Below are positions 25,432 to 33,855 of a stretch of 64,000 nucleotides of DNA, piece by piece. Position numbers and translations under genes: made by a program. The stretch spans positions 744,001 through 808,000 of the forward strand of contig LNEM01000030.1 of the NCBI GenBank assembly GCA_001464955.1, written 5' to 3'. Source of the stretch: Rhizobiales bacterium Ga0077537. Lineage in GTDB: Bacteria > Pseudomonadota > Alphaproteobacteria > Rhizobiales > Hyphomicrobiaceae. Below the pieces are notes generated by a model, which searched no databases, was not told the DNA's origin, and saw only the letters and a program-made list of their open reading frames with translations. How positions within the stretch are numbered: position 1 is the first letter of the stretch; each line of letters opens with the position of its first letter.

Positions 25432-26217
25432 ATGACTGGCAGCGACGCAGGCAAAGGCAAATTCGGGCTCGACGGTGAGGTGGCGTTCGTCACGGGGGCG
25501 TCGTCCGGCCTCGGCCGTCATTTCGCGAAGGTGCTCGCGGCAGCCGGCGCGCGCGTGGCCCTCTGCGCCCGCCGCACCGACCGGCTCGCTGATCTGGCAC
25601 GCGAAATCGAAGCCGCCGGCGGCAAGGCCGCGGCCGTCACCCTCGACGTCGTCGATCCCGCCTCGGTGAAGGCCGCGTTCGATGCGGCCGAGGCGGCGCT
25701 CGGTCCGGTCACGATCGTGGTCAACAATGCCGGCGTCACTGACCCGGCCTTCTTCACGCGCATGACCGAGGCGCAGTGGCGCGGCGTCCTCGACGTCAAT
25801 CTCGATGGCGTCTTTCGTGTCGGCCAGGAAGGCGCGCGCCGCATGGCGGCGGCCGGCAAGGGCGGCGCCATCGTCAACATCGCCTCGATCGTCGGCCTCG
25901 GCGCCATCAAGACGTTGTCGGCCTACGCCGCGTCGAAGGCGGCCGTCATTGCGCTCACGCGCAACTGGGCGCTCGAGCTGGCCCGTGACGGCATCCGCGT
26001 CAACGCCATCGCGCCGGGTTACATCGCGACCGAACTCAACGACGACTTCTGGGAGACAGACGCCGGCAAGCGCATGATCGCGCACGTGCCGATGCGCCGT
26101 CTCGGCCGCCTCGAGGAACTCGACGGCCCGCTTCTGTTGCTCGCTTCTCGTGCGGGCTCGTTCATGACCGGCACCACAGTCGTCGTCGATGGCGGCCACC
26201 TGTTGCCGACGGAATGA
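25432..26217 (+). CDS. SDR family NAD(P)-dependent oxidoreductase
   Basis: A 261-residue classical short-chain dehydrogenase/reductase. Motifs: coenzyme loop T-G-A-S-S-G-L-G (21-28), N-N-A-G (98-101), catalytic S152, Y165 and K169 (Y-A-A-S-K). An arginine-rich stretch after the second beta strand (A-R-R-T-D-R) suggests NADP use. The likely substrate is a beta-hydroxyacyl-CoA or other secondary alcohol, judged from the neighbours rather than the sequence. Its stop overlaps the ATG of the phosphotransferase gene (ATGA), so these genes form an operon. Upstream in-frame codons from 25360 lack a better start. Confidence 0.93.
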   Translation: MTGSDAGKGKFGLDGEVAFVTGASSGLGRHFAKVLAAAGARVALCARRTDRLADLAREIEAAGGKAAAVTLDVVDPASVKAAFDAAEAALGPVTIVVNNAGVTDPAFFTRMTEAQWRGVLDVNLDGVFRVGQEGARRMAAAGKGGAIVNIASIVGLGAIKTLSAYAASKAAVIALTRNWALELARDGIRVNAIAPGYIATELNDDFWETDAGKRMIAHVPMRRLGRLEELDGPLLLLASRAGSFMTGTTVVVDGGHLLPTE

Positions 26218-27305
26218 CTATGCCGAGCCCGCCCACCCCCGCCGCTCCGGACCCCGTGGCCCGCCCGCCGCTCGAGCCCGCGAGCTTCGCGCCACTCGAG
26301 CCTTGGCTCGCACGCGAACTCGCCGCCGACGCTGTCCGTATCGCCTCGGCGAGCCTGCTCGCGGGCGGCGCCGTGCAGCAGAACTGGCGCCTCGACGCGG
26401 AGGTCACCGGCGGTCCCCGCGCCGGCACTCACGCGTGGGTGTTGCGCACCGACGCTGCGGCCAGCCTCTCGATGAGCCTCGACCGCCTGTCGGAGTTCCG
26501 CTGCATCGAGGCGGCCCATCGCGCCGGTGTGCGGGTCGCCGAGCCCATCGTCGCCAGCGACGACGTAGCCCTGATCGGCCGCGCCTTCGCCATCCAGGCG
26601 CTGGTCGCCGGCAACGCCCAGGGCCGGCGCATTGTGCGCGATCCGGCGCTGGCGGAGTTCGGCGATGCTCTGGCCGCCGAGATCGGTCGCGAGCTGGCCT
26701 GCATCCACTCAGTGAAACCAGCGGCGGGAACGCTGCCGTTCCTGCCGGTGCCGCTGCACAACCCGTCGCGCATGGCCGTCGCCGAGATGCGCAAGAGCCT
26801 CGACGGCGCCAGCGAACCGCGCCCGGCCCTCGAGTACATCCTCTCCTGGCTCGACGCCAATGCGCCCGAACCGAAGGCGATTACCCTAGTCCACGGCGAT
26901 TTCCGCACCGGCAACTACATGGTCGACGCCGGCCACTTGACCGCGATCCTCGATTGGGAGTTCTGTCACTGGGGCGACCCGCGCGAGGACATCGGCTGGT
27001 TCATCGCCCGCTGCTGGCGCTTCGGCAACGACGACAAGGTGGCGGGCGGCATATCCCGGCTGGCGAGCCTGCTCGACGGCTATAACGCGGTCGCCGACGC
27101 GAAGGTCGGAGCCGCCGAACTTGCCTATTTCGAGGTTCTCGCCGCCGCCCGCTGGGCCACCATCGCGCTCCTGCAGGGTGATCGGTTCATCAAGTCCGGC
27201 GAGCGGTCTCTGGAACTGGCGCTGACGGGCCTGATGCCGCCGGAAATGGAGTGGGATGCCCTCGACATCATCGAGCGTCTCGCCGGGCGCGGGAGAGTGA
27301 CATGA
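26214..27305 (+). CDS. Phosphotransferase family protein (APH/choline kinase fold)
   Basis: A 363-residue kinase of the aminoglycoside phosphotransferase/choline-kinase fold. The catalytic loop H-G-D-F-R-T-G-N has H227, D229 and N234, and the metal motif D-W-E begins at D247. This subfamily often accompanies acyl-CoA dehydrogenases and short-chain dehydrogenases; some members, such as the human ACAD10/11 N-terminal kinase domain, phosphorylate 4-hydroxyacyl-CoA. Here it overlaps the SDR by an ATGA and the DUF6285 gene by 4 bp. A role in hydroxy-acid breakdown is therefore inferred; antibiotic resistance is unlikely in this context. Confidence 0.9.
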   Translation: MTMPSPPTPAAPDPVARPPLEPASFAPLEPWLARELAADAVRIASASLLAGGAVQQNWRLDAEVTGGPRAGTHAWVLRTDAAASLSMSLDRLSEFRCIEAAHRAGVRVAEPIVASDDVALIGRAFAIQALVAGNAQGRRIVRDPALAEFGDALAAEIGRELACIHSVKPAAGTLPFLPVPLHNPSRMAVAEMRKSLDGASEPRPALEYILSWLDANAPEPKAITLVHGDFRTGNYMVDAGHLTAILDWEFCHWGDPREDIGWFIARCWRFGNDDKVAGGISRLASLLDGYNAVADAKVGAAELAYFEVLAAARWATIALLQGDRFIKSGERSLELALTGLMPPEMEWDALDIIERLAGRGRVT

Positions 27306-27688
27306 CGACGGGCAATCATCGCAGGCTCGGCGCCGAGGCGCTGCTCGATCTCGTCCACGAGGCCTTCCGCACCGAGGTGGCGGCAGCACTGCCACCCGAG
27401 AAACGCTATCTCGCGGCCATGATGACCAACGCCATCGACATCGCCCGCCGCGAACTGGCCGTCGAGGACGAGGCGCTCGCGTTCGAGCTGCTGGACCCGT
27501 TCTACGACGACGGCGACGGCACCCTGACGCAGTTGGCCCGCGACATCCGCTCGGGCGAGGTCAGCGACAAGACGCACCCCGATCTCAGGGCGCGACTGAA
27601 GGCGCATCTGGCGAACGAGCTGGCGGTCCGTAACCCTGGCTTCCTAGCCGCGCGCGGCCACGAGCGCCGCGCCGTCAAGCGCCGATGA
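27302..27688 (+). CDS. DUF6285 domain-containing protein
   Basis: A 128-residue all-alpha protein matching the small DUF6285 family (pattern L-L-D-L-V-x-x-x-F-x-x-x-V-x-x-x-L-P and M-x-x-N-A-x-x-I-A-R-R-E-L). The family is typically encoded beside phosphotransferases of the type just upstream. Its function is unknown; the constant pairing suggests a partner or regulator of that kinase. The ATG at 27302 overlaps the kinase stop. The end runs 14 bp into the end of the convergent CoA-transferase gene. Confidence 0.8.
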   Translation: MTTGNHRRLGAEALLDLVHEAFRTEVAAALPPEKRYLAAMMTNAIDIARRELAVEDEALAFELLDPFYDDGDGTLTQLARDIRSGEVSDKTHPDLRARLKAHLANELAVRNPGFLAARGHERRAVKRR

Positions 27689-28853
27689 CCTTCCGCGCGA
27701 CGAGCGCGTCGATGTCCCCGTCGCCGTAGCCGAGCCCGGCGAGAATCTCGCGCGTGTGCTGCCCGAGCGTCGGCGCCTTGCTGTCGTCGTCGCCGTTGCT
27801 CATGCGGGGCGTGCCGGCCGGATTGGGCGTCGCCCAGGGCGCGCCGCCGCCGTCATGCTCGGTCCACGTGATGAGCCCCGTCGCCTCGGTGTGTGGATGG
27901 CGGACGAAGTCGTCGTAGGTCTGTACGATTTCGTTCTGCAGTCCGGCCTCGGTGAACTTTTCGCGCCATTCCGTAGCGGGGCGGGTCTTGATGATCTTCG
28001 CCACCTCCTCGCCGAGAAAGGCCGCGTGCGTATAGCGGTCGGTGGTCGTCCTGAAGCGCGGGTCGGTGATCCAGTCCGGCCTGCCCACGACCCGGCACAC
28101 GCCTTCGAATTCGTGGTTCTTGATGGCCGCGATCTGGATCCACCCGCCGTCGCTCGCGAGATACGTGCCGCCGGGACCGGCGACGTTGCGGAACGGCCCG
28201 TCGCGCACCGCGCTCATCATCCGGATGGATTGCAGGTTCGCCGCCGCTTCCATGAGGCTCGAGTTGATCCGCCGCCCGGGCGCGCCCTTGGCCTTGGCGT
28301 AGAGCGCCGCCACGACGGCCTGATGCGAATAGAGCCCGGTCGCCATGTCGACGATGATCGTCGGCGTCCGGTGAGGGATGCCGTCCGGCCCCTTGTTCTC
28401 CGACATGAAGCCGGTGAAGGCCTGCAGGATCGGGTCCATGGCCGGCTTCTCGCTGAGCGGCCCGTTCTGACCGAACCCCGAGACCGAGAGATAGATGAGC
28501 CCCGGGTTCATCGCCTTGAGGCGCTCATAGCCGAAGCCGAGGCGGTCGATCACGCCGGGGCGGAACCCTTCGAGGAACACGTCCGCATCGCGGGTCAGCC
28601 GGTCGACGATCTCGCGACCCTCGGCGGACTTGAGATCCACCGCCAGCGATTTCTTGCCGATGTTGGCCGCCACCGAGAACGCGGTGTGGTCGCCGTAGCG
28701 CGCCCCGAGCGCTCGCGACCAGTCGCCGTCGAGTGGCTCGACCTTGATCACCTCCGCGCCGTGCCGCGCCAGCAGCATGGCGCAGTAGGGACCGGCGACC
28801 CCCTGCGAAAGATCGACCACCTTGATGCCCTGGTACGGCTTGTCGAAGGTCAT
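27675..28853 (-). CDS. CaiB/BaiF family CoA transferase
   Basis: A 392-residue class III CoA transferase. Such enzymes move CoA between carboxylic acids through a covalent aspartyl intermediate. The catalytic aspartate is D169 in T-I-I-V-D-M-A-T-G. The N terminus has the usual G-I-K-V-V-D-L-S and G-P-Y-C-A-M-L-L-A-x-x-G-A-E-V-I-K-V-E. The substrate cannot be told by sequence. A luciferase-like monooxygenase follows upstream on the same strand after 73 bp. With the SDR/phosphotransferase operon converging on it, a carboxylic-acid degradation region is plausible. Confidence 0.93.
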   Translation of the reverse strand: MTFDKPYQGIKVVDLSQGVAGPYCAMLLARHGAEVIKVEPLDGDWSRALGARYGDHTAFSVAANIGKKSLAVDLKSAEGREIVDRLTRDADVFLEGFRPGVIDRLGFGYERLKAMNPGLIYLSVSGFGQNGPLSEKPAMDPILQAFTGFMSENKGPDGIPHRTPTIIVDMATGLYSHQAVVAALYAKAKGAPGRRINSSLMEAAANLQSIRMMSAVRDGPFRNVAGPGGTYLASDGGWIQIAAIKNHEFEGVCRVVGRPDWITDPRFRTTTDRYTHAAFLGEEVAKIIKTRPATEWREKFTEAGLQNEIVQTYDDFVRHPHTEATGLITWTEHDGGGAPWATPNPAGTPRMSNGDDDSKAPTLGQHTREILAGLGYGDGDIDALVARKVIGA

Positions 28854-28909
28854 GCGTTGCCTCGTCGGGAAAGCGCTGATGGATGGGATCGGGTGATCGA
28901 GCGTGCGGC

Positions 28910-28923
28910 GACGGCGCGCCGTC
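28910..28923. repeat. 14-bp perfect palindrome just past the LLM oxidoreductase stop
   Basis: GACGGCGCGCCGTC is its own reverse complement and ends three bases from the stop codon of the luciferase-like gene. It could form a short hairpin between this gene and the downstream CoA transferase. No T run is present, so it may simply space two genes of one operon. Confidence 0.3.
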
Positions 28924-28926
28924 CGC

Positions 28927-29970
28927 TCATCCGCGATTGAGACGCGCGGCCTCGGCCATCACCTCGACGGCTTCGGGCTGCTTGCTTCTGACCGTGAGCG
29001 ACGACGCGCCCGAGTCTTCCCACGCCCGGTAGCGCTGCTTGATCCGCGCCGGCGGACCGACGAGCGACTTGAGGTCCACCCACTCGTCGGGCACGGCGGC
29101 CGCCGCCTCGTCCTTGCGCTTGGCGAGGTAGAGTTCCTGGATTCGTTCGGCAGCGTCCCCGAAGCCGCGGCGCACCAGCATGTCCTTGTGGTAGTTCTTG
29201 TCCTTGTGGCCCATCCCGCCGACGTAGAGCGCCACTTCCGGTTTCAGCCGGTCGAGCGCCTCCTTCACGTTGTCGCAGACCTCGACGTGGCACGACGCCT
29301 GGATCTCGAAGTTTTTCAGGCTCTTGCCGTTGCCGGCCCGGCGGAAGCCTTCCTCCAGCCATGGTAGGTATTCCGGCAGCGATCCCGGCACGAAGCCGAG
29401 CGGCAGCCAGCCGTCGGCGATCTCGCCGGTGAGCCGCACGGTGGCCTCGTTCCCCGTCCCGAGATAGATCGGGATATTCGGGTTCATGTGCAGGATCGAC
29501 TTCAGCGGCTTGCCGACCCCGAGCGCGCCCGGTCCGGTGTAGGGCAGGCTGATCTCCTCGCCCTCGTGCGAAACCGGCCCCTCGCGCTTCCAGATCTTGC
29601 GCATGATGCCGACGTAGTCCTTGATCCGGTAGTAGGGCCGTCCCCACGGCTGTCCGTACCAGCCCTCGACGATCTGCGGCCCCGAAACGCCGATTCCGGC
29701 GATGAAGCGGTTGCCGCCGGCCATGGTGTCGATGGTGGCGGCCGACATGGCGGCATTGGCGGGCGTGCGCGCCGAAAGCTGCATGATGGCGGTGCCGAGC
29801 TTGATGCGCTCCGTCTTGCCGGCGAGGTAGGCGAGCGGCGTGACGGCATCCGTGCCGTAGGCTTCGGCCGTCCACACGCTGTCGTAGCCGAGTTGTTCGG
29901 CACGCTGAACGAGTTCCACGGGAATATCGTAGTGGGCGCCGGAATAGCCGAGATGCAGACCGAGCTTCAT
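28927..29970 (-). CDS. LLM class flavin-dependent (probably F420) oxidoreductase
   Basis: A 347-residue TIM-barrel oxidoreductase of the luciferase-like superfamily. Signs are the start M-K-L-G-L-H-L-G-Y, the D-S-V-W-T-A-E-A-Y segment, and T-P-L-A-Y-L-A-G-x-T-E-R-I-K-L-G-T-A-I. These match the class often annotated as F420-dependent, though FMN use cannot be excluded. The ATG at 29970 has a GGAGG site about 11 bases upstream; an open frame continues 339 codons further but covers other genes in antisense and is rejected. It shares a 162-bp divergent region with the PfkB gene. Confidence 0.92.
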   Translation of the reverse strand: MKLGLHLGYSGAHYDIPVELVQRAEQLGYDSVWTAEAYGTDAVTPLAYLAGKTERIKLGTAIMQLSARTPANAAMSAATIDTMAGGNRFIAGIGVSGPQIVEGWYGQPWGRPYYRIKDYVGIMRKIWKREGPVSHEGEEISLPYTGPGALGVGKPLKSILHMNPNIPIYLGTGNEATVRLTGEIADGWLPLGFVPGSLPEYLPWLEEGFRRAGNGKSLKNFEIQASCHVEVCDNVKEALDRLKPEVALYVGGMGHKDKNYHKDMLVRRGFGDAAERIQELYLAKRKDEAAAAVPDEWVDLKSLVGPPARIKQRYRAWEDSGASSLTVRSKQPEAVEVMAEAARLNRG

Positions 29971-30132
29971 GGTCGGACGTCCTCCAGTATTTTGTTGTTG
30001 CGACGATCCTAGCTCACATTTTTCGGAGCCGAGAAGCCTTTGCGGGCACTCGTAGCCCCCGGCGTTGGCTTGCGGCTGGCAATGCGGGCCGTCTGGGGCT
30101 AACACCGGCCCCGAGGACCGGAGCCAAACATC

Positions 30133-31218
30133 ATGAAAAGCCTGACGGTCGGCAGCGCCACCATCGATACGATCGCGATCATCGCCAGCGACCGCATCGA
30201 ACGCATGTCGATGCTGAACGCCGACGCTTCCTTTCTGCTGCTGCAGGAAGGCAGCAAGACCGAAGCTCTGGAAATATCGACCCACTCGGGCGGTGGCGCC
30301 GTCAATGCCGCCGTCTCGCTGGCGCGGCAGGGCTTCGACGCGGCCGCCCTCGTGAAGCTCGGGCAGGATCAGCGCGCCGAGACGATCCTGGCAGGCCTCA
30401 TGCGCGAGGGGATCTCGACCCGCTGGGCGCTCCGTGATGCCCGCGCTCCGACCGGCGCGTCGGTGTTGGTCTCCTCGCACGAGCGCAACGCCGCTATCTT
30501 CACGTTTCGCGGCGCCAACACGCTGCTGGAGCCTGCCGACCTGAAGGACGACGCCTTCGCTGTCGATCTGGTCCACATCGCATCGCTCTCGAACGCGTCC
30601 GCCGATTGCTTTCCGCTGCTCGTCGACAAGGCCCGCAACCAGGGCGCCCGCATTTCCGTCAATCCGGGGCCGCGTCAGTTGGCGGCGCGCGGTGTGGCCT
30701 TCCAGGAATGCCTCGCGAAGATCGATATCCTCTCGATCAACCGCGCCGAGGCCGAGGTGATGCTGCCCTCGCTCGTCGCCCGCTTCGGCGAGGGCGGCGG
30801 CCCGCTCGGCGGCGATGGTGCCCCGCGACTGGCCCGTCGTGGACTGACCGGCGGCGGCTTCCACATGGGCCTCGCCCGCTTCATGGGGGCGGTCCTCGAA
30901 CTTGGCCCTCGCGTGCTGTTGCTGACCGACGGCGGCCATGGCGCCTATGCGGCATCGGCGGGCGCCATCGTCCATTGCGCGCCCCATCTCGTCGAGGTGG
31001 CGGGCACGGCCGGCGCCGGCGATGCCTTCGTCTCGACGTTCGCGGGCATGACCGTCGGCGGCGAGACCCTGGACACGGCACTACGGGCGGCCTCGCTCAA
31101 CGCGGCGAGCGTCGTCGGCCATGTCGATACACAGACCGGCCTCCTGCGCCGCGACGAGATCGCTACGCGCCTGAAATCTGTCGGTGAAACGCTCGCCGTG
31201 ACGCGATGGGCGCTATGA
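30133..31218 (+). CDS. PfkB/ribokinase family carbohydrate kinase
   Basis: A 361-residue sugar or nucleoside kinase of the PfkB family. The first family motif is present (S-G-G-G-A-V-N-A-A-V-S-L-A-R-Q-G), as is the C-terminal anion-hole/catalytic motif G-T-A-G-A-G-D-A-F with the base D297. The usual D-T-x-G-A-G-D begins with G instead of D. A glycine-rich insertion of about 35 residues (about 217-252) precedes the nucleotide-binding part (L-L-L-T-D-G-G). Length is above the usual 300-320 because of it. The substrate is unknown; no sugar operon is near. Confidence 0.88.
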   Translation: MKSLTVGSATIDTIAIIASDRIERMSMLNADASFLLLQEGSKTEALEISTHSGGGAVNAAVSLARQGFDAAALVKLGQDQRAETILAGLMREGISTRWALRDARAPTGASVLVSSHERNAAIFTFRGANTLLEPADLKDDAFAVDLVHIASLSNASADCFPLLVDKARNQGARISVNPGPRQLAARGVAFQECLAKIDILSINRAEAEVMLPSLVARFGEGGGPLGGDGAPRLARRGLTGGGFHMGLARFMGAVLELGPRVLLLTDGGHGAYAASAGAIVHCAPHLVEVAGTAGAGDAFVSTFAGMTVGGETLDTALRAASLNAASVVGHVDTQTGLLRRDEIATRLKSVGETLAVTRWAL

Positions 31219-31258
31219 TGCCTAGCAACTGTCAACCCTCGCATCCGGGAGGCCGGGC

Positions 31259-31972
31259 ATGACCTTCTCCATCGTCGCGCGTTGCGAACGGACAGGACGC
31301 ATCGGCATCGCCGTCGCGACCCGCGCCTTTGCCGTGGGCGCCCGTGTTCCCCACATCCGGACGGGCGCCGGCGCGGTTGCCACACAGGCGACCACAAACC
31401 AGCTTCTCGGCCCGCGCGGTCTCGATCTGCTGGCGAGCGGCGTGCCCGCCGAGGCCTGCCTCGCGGCGCTGCTCGCCACCGATCCCGGCCGCGATCACCG
31501 TCAGGTTCACGTCATGGACCGGCATGGCCGCTCGGCCGCTCATACGGGCCTCGCCTGCGTCCCCTGGTGCGGCCACGTCACCGGGCGGGGCTTCTCCGTG
31601 GCGGGCAACATGCTGGCCGGCGAGGCCGTCGTCCGCGAGACGGCGCGCGCTTTCGCCGACGCGACCGATATCCCGTTCGCGCGGCGTCTCATCGCGGCTC
31701 TGAAGGCCGGTGAGGCGGCGGGCGGCGACAAGCGCGGTCGTCAGTCGGCGGCCCTTCTCATCCACGACGACGAGCCCCACGCCGCCCTCGATCTTCGCGT
31801 CGACGATCATGCGGACCCGCTGGCGGAGCTTTCTCGCCTCGAGGCGGTGGCCCGTGACCTCTTCGTCCATACGCGCCGCATCGGCGCCCGCCGCGACGAT
31901 CCGGCCGGCCTCCTCGACGAAGCCGAGCGGCAGGCGGCCATCGCCCGCTCCCGCGCCGAGGGCTACGAGTAA
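31259..31972 (+). CDS. DUF1028 domain-containing protein
   Basis: A 237-residue member of DUF1028, a family with an Ntn-hydrolase-like fold and no firmly known reaction. Family marks are the start M-T-F-S-I-V-A-R, the G-x-I-G-I-A-V-A-T-R-A-F-A-V-G-A-R-V-P segment and A-V-A-T-Q-A-T-T-N. The C-terminal part (D-D-H-A-D-P-L-A-E-L-x-R-L) also fits. It starts 40 bp after the PfkB gene and may be co-transcribed. No signal peptide is seen. Confidence 0.9.
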   Translation: MTFSIVARCERTGRIGIAVATRAFAVGARVPHIRTGAGAVATQATTNQLLGPRGLDLLASGVPAEACLAALLATDPGRDHRQVHVMDRHGRSAAHTGLACVPWCGHVTGRGFSVAGNMLAGEAVVRETARAFADATDIPFARRLIAALKAGEAAGGDKRGRQSAALLIHDDEPHAALDLRVDDHADPLAELSRLEAVARDLFVHTRRIGARRDDPAGLLDEAERQAAIARSRAEGYE

Positions 31973-32073
31973 CGACGATCGGGCGATTGCGCTCGACGGG
32001 GCGGCCCCGGTGCGTTATCCGGCGGGTCCGGCTGCCAGCGCTGCCGCGAGAGCCCCAATAACGGAGCATCAAC

Positions 32074-32493
32074 ATGAAAGAGACCGCCATTCTCTGGCCG
32101 GTCATCGTGCAGGTCGTGCTCACGTTCGCCGTTCTGCTGGGCATGGGGCCGGCCCGCGCGCGCTCCATGCGCGAGCTGGGCCAGTCGCTCTCGGACGACG
32201 ACGTTCGTCTCGGACGGAACGCGTGGACGGATCAGGCGCTCAAGTTTTCGAAGAACTATGCGAACCAGTTCGAGATGCCGGTGCTGTTCTATGCGGTCGT
32301 CGGTTATGCGATGATCACAAACGCCGTGGACGTGCTGATGGTGGGCCTGGCCTGGATCTTCGCCCTGTCCCGTATCGTCCACACCGTGATCCATGTCGGC
32401 CCGAACGTCGTCATGCACCGCGGCTTGGCGTTTCTGGTCGGCTTCGTCGCGCTCGTGCTGATGTGGCTGAAGCTGGTCATACATCTTCTTTAG
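32074..32493 (+). CDS. MAPEG family membrane protein
   Basis: A 139-residue protein with four hydrophobic helices, in the MAPEG family (membrane-associated proteins in eicosanoid and glutathione metabolism). The arrangement N-A-W-T-D-Q-A-L-K-F-S-K-N-Y-A-N-Q-F-E-M-P-V-L-F-Y (read across helix 2) holds the N-Q-F-E-x-P pattern of bacterial members. Bacterial MAPEG proteins may bind glutathione, but enzymatic activity here is unknown. It ends 20 bp before the RNA methyltransferase gene. Confidence 0.9.
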   Translation: MKETAILWPVIVQVVLTFAVLLGMGPARARSMRELGQSLSDDDVRLGRNAWTDQALKFSKNYANQFEMPVLFYAVVGYAMITNAVDVLMVGLAWIFALSRIVHTVIHVGPNVVMHRGLAFLVGFVALVLMWLKLVIHLL

Positions 32494-32513
32494 ACCCCGA
32501 AGGGACCACTCCG

Positions 32514-33815
32514 ATGCGCCCTGGCGCCCGTATCACTGCTGCCATCGAGGTGCTCGACGAAGTCGTCACGCGTCACCGTCCCGTAGCCATGGCCTTGGCC
32601 GACTGGGGCAAGGATCACCGTTTCGCCGGATCGGGCGACCGGTCGGCGATCGGCAATCTGGTCTATGACGCGTTGCGCCGCCGGTCCTCGCTGGCGAGCG
32701 CCATGGGTTCGGATGCGCCGCGCGCCATCGCGTTGGGCGCCGCGCCGTCGTCCCTCGGCGTCGATGCCGCCGCCGTGATCGCCATGTGCACCGGCGAGGA
32801 TCACACGCCGCCCCCCCTCGACGAGCGCGAGCGTCAGGGCCTGACCGACCCGCCGCCGCCGGCCGCGCCCCATATCGAGGCCGACGTTCCGGAATGGCTC
32901 TGGCCGTCGTTCGTCGCGGTCTTCGGTGAGAACGCCGTCGCCGAGGGCAAGGCCCTTGCGTTGCGTGCGCCCGCCGATCTCCGCGTCAACCTGCTGAAGT
33001 CCACCCGCGAGCGCGTCTTGAAGGCGCTGGCGTCGTTCGGTGCCGCCCCGTCACCGTTCTCGCCCGTGGGCGTCCGGATCCCGGCGCCCGAAGGCCCGTC
33101 TCGCACACCGAACCTCCAGGCCGAGGCCGCCTTCCAGGCCGGGTGGTTCGAGGTCCAGGATGAGGGCTCACAGCTCGCCGCCCTGCTGACCGGGGCCGGC
33201 CCGCGCATGCAGATCCTCGACCTGTGCGCTGGCGCGGGCGGCAAGACGCTCGCCATGTCCGCCGCCACGCACAACACCGGCCAGATCTTCGCCTACGACG
33301 ACGATCGCGAGCGTCTGAAGGCCATCTACGACCGAGTGAAGCGCGCATGGACCCGCAACATCCAGGTCTTGCGTGCTCGCGACAAGGTCGCCCTCGATGC
33401 GCTCGGTGATCGGTTCGATGTGGTTCTGGTGGATGCTCCCTGCACCGGCACCGGCGTCTGGCGTCGCCGCCCCGAGGCCAAATGGCGCCTGAAGGAGAGC
33501 AATCTCGAAAGCCGCCTCGCCGAGCAGATCTCCGTCCTCGACACCGCAGCCCGGCACGTGAAGCCTGGTGGCCGTCTCGTCTACGTCACGTGTTCGCTGC
33601 TGGCAGCCGAGAACACCGGCCAGATCGCGGCCTTTCTCGAGCGCCGCCCCGGCTTCCGCGTCCTGCCGTTCGGCGAGGCGTGGCGGTCGTCCATCGGCGG
33701 CGCGCCGCCGCCCTCGGCGGACGGGAGCACCGACACCCTGCTGCTGACACCGGCGACCCATGGCACCGACGGCTTCTTCATCGCGATCTTGGAGCGCATG
33801 CCGGAAGCCGCCTGA
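32514..33815 (+). CDS. RsmB/NOP family class I SAM-dependent RNA cytosine-C5 methyltransferase
   Basis: A 433-residue RNA m5C methyltransferase. The N-terminal third is helical, NusB-like. The Rossmann part has the SAM loop I-L-D-L-C-A-G-A-G-G-K-T, and the two catalytic cysteines of the family: C310 in D-A-P-C-T-G-T-G (motif IV) and C360 in Y-V-T-C-S-L-L (motif VI). The target is 16S rRNA or tRNA; which one cannot be decided. The ATG at 32514 follows a GAAGGGA site. A much longer open frame upstream overlaps two other genes and is rejected. Confidence 0.94.
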   Translation: MRPGARITAAIEVLDEVVTRHRPVAMALADWGKDHRFAGSGDRSAIGNLVYDALRRRSSLASAMGSDAPRAIALGAAPSSLGVDAAAVIAMCTGEDHTPPPLDERERQGLTDPPPPAAPHIEADVPEWLWPSFVAVFGENAVAEGKALALRAPADLRVNLLKSTRERVLKALASFGAAPSPFSPVGVRIPAPEGPSRTPNLQAEAAFQAGWFEVQDEGSQLAALLTGAGPRMQILDLCAGAGGKTLAMSAATHNTGQIFAYDDDRERLKAIYDRVKRAWTRNIQVLRARDKVALDALGDRFDVVLVDAPCTGTGVWRRRPEAKWRLKESNLESRLAEQISVLDTAARHVKPGGRLVYVTCSLLAAENTGQIAAFLERRPGFRVLPFGEAWRSSIGGAPPPSADGSTDTLLLTPATHGTDGFFIAILERMPEAA

Positions 33816-33855
33816 GACGGACGACGCCCCGACGGGACAGCCTCGGACCCAACGC

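Noticed and set aside
29971-30987. N-terminal extension of the luciferase-like protein by 339 codons
   Set aside because: It runs antisense through the PfkB kinase gene and lacks similarity; the family start at 29970 has a ribosome binding site.
31710-32513. N-terminal extension of the RNA methyltransferase over the DUF1028 and MAPEG genes
   Set aside because: The extension is out of frame with two supported genes and of low quality; an ATG with an RBS exists at 32514.
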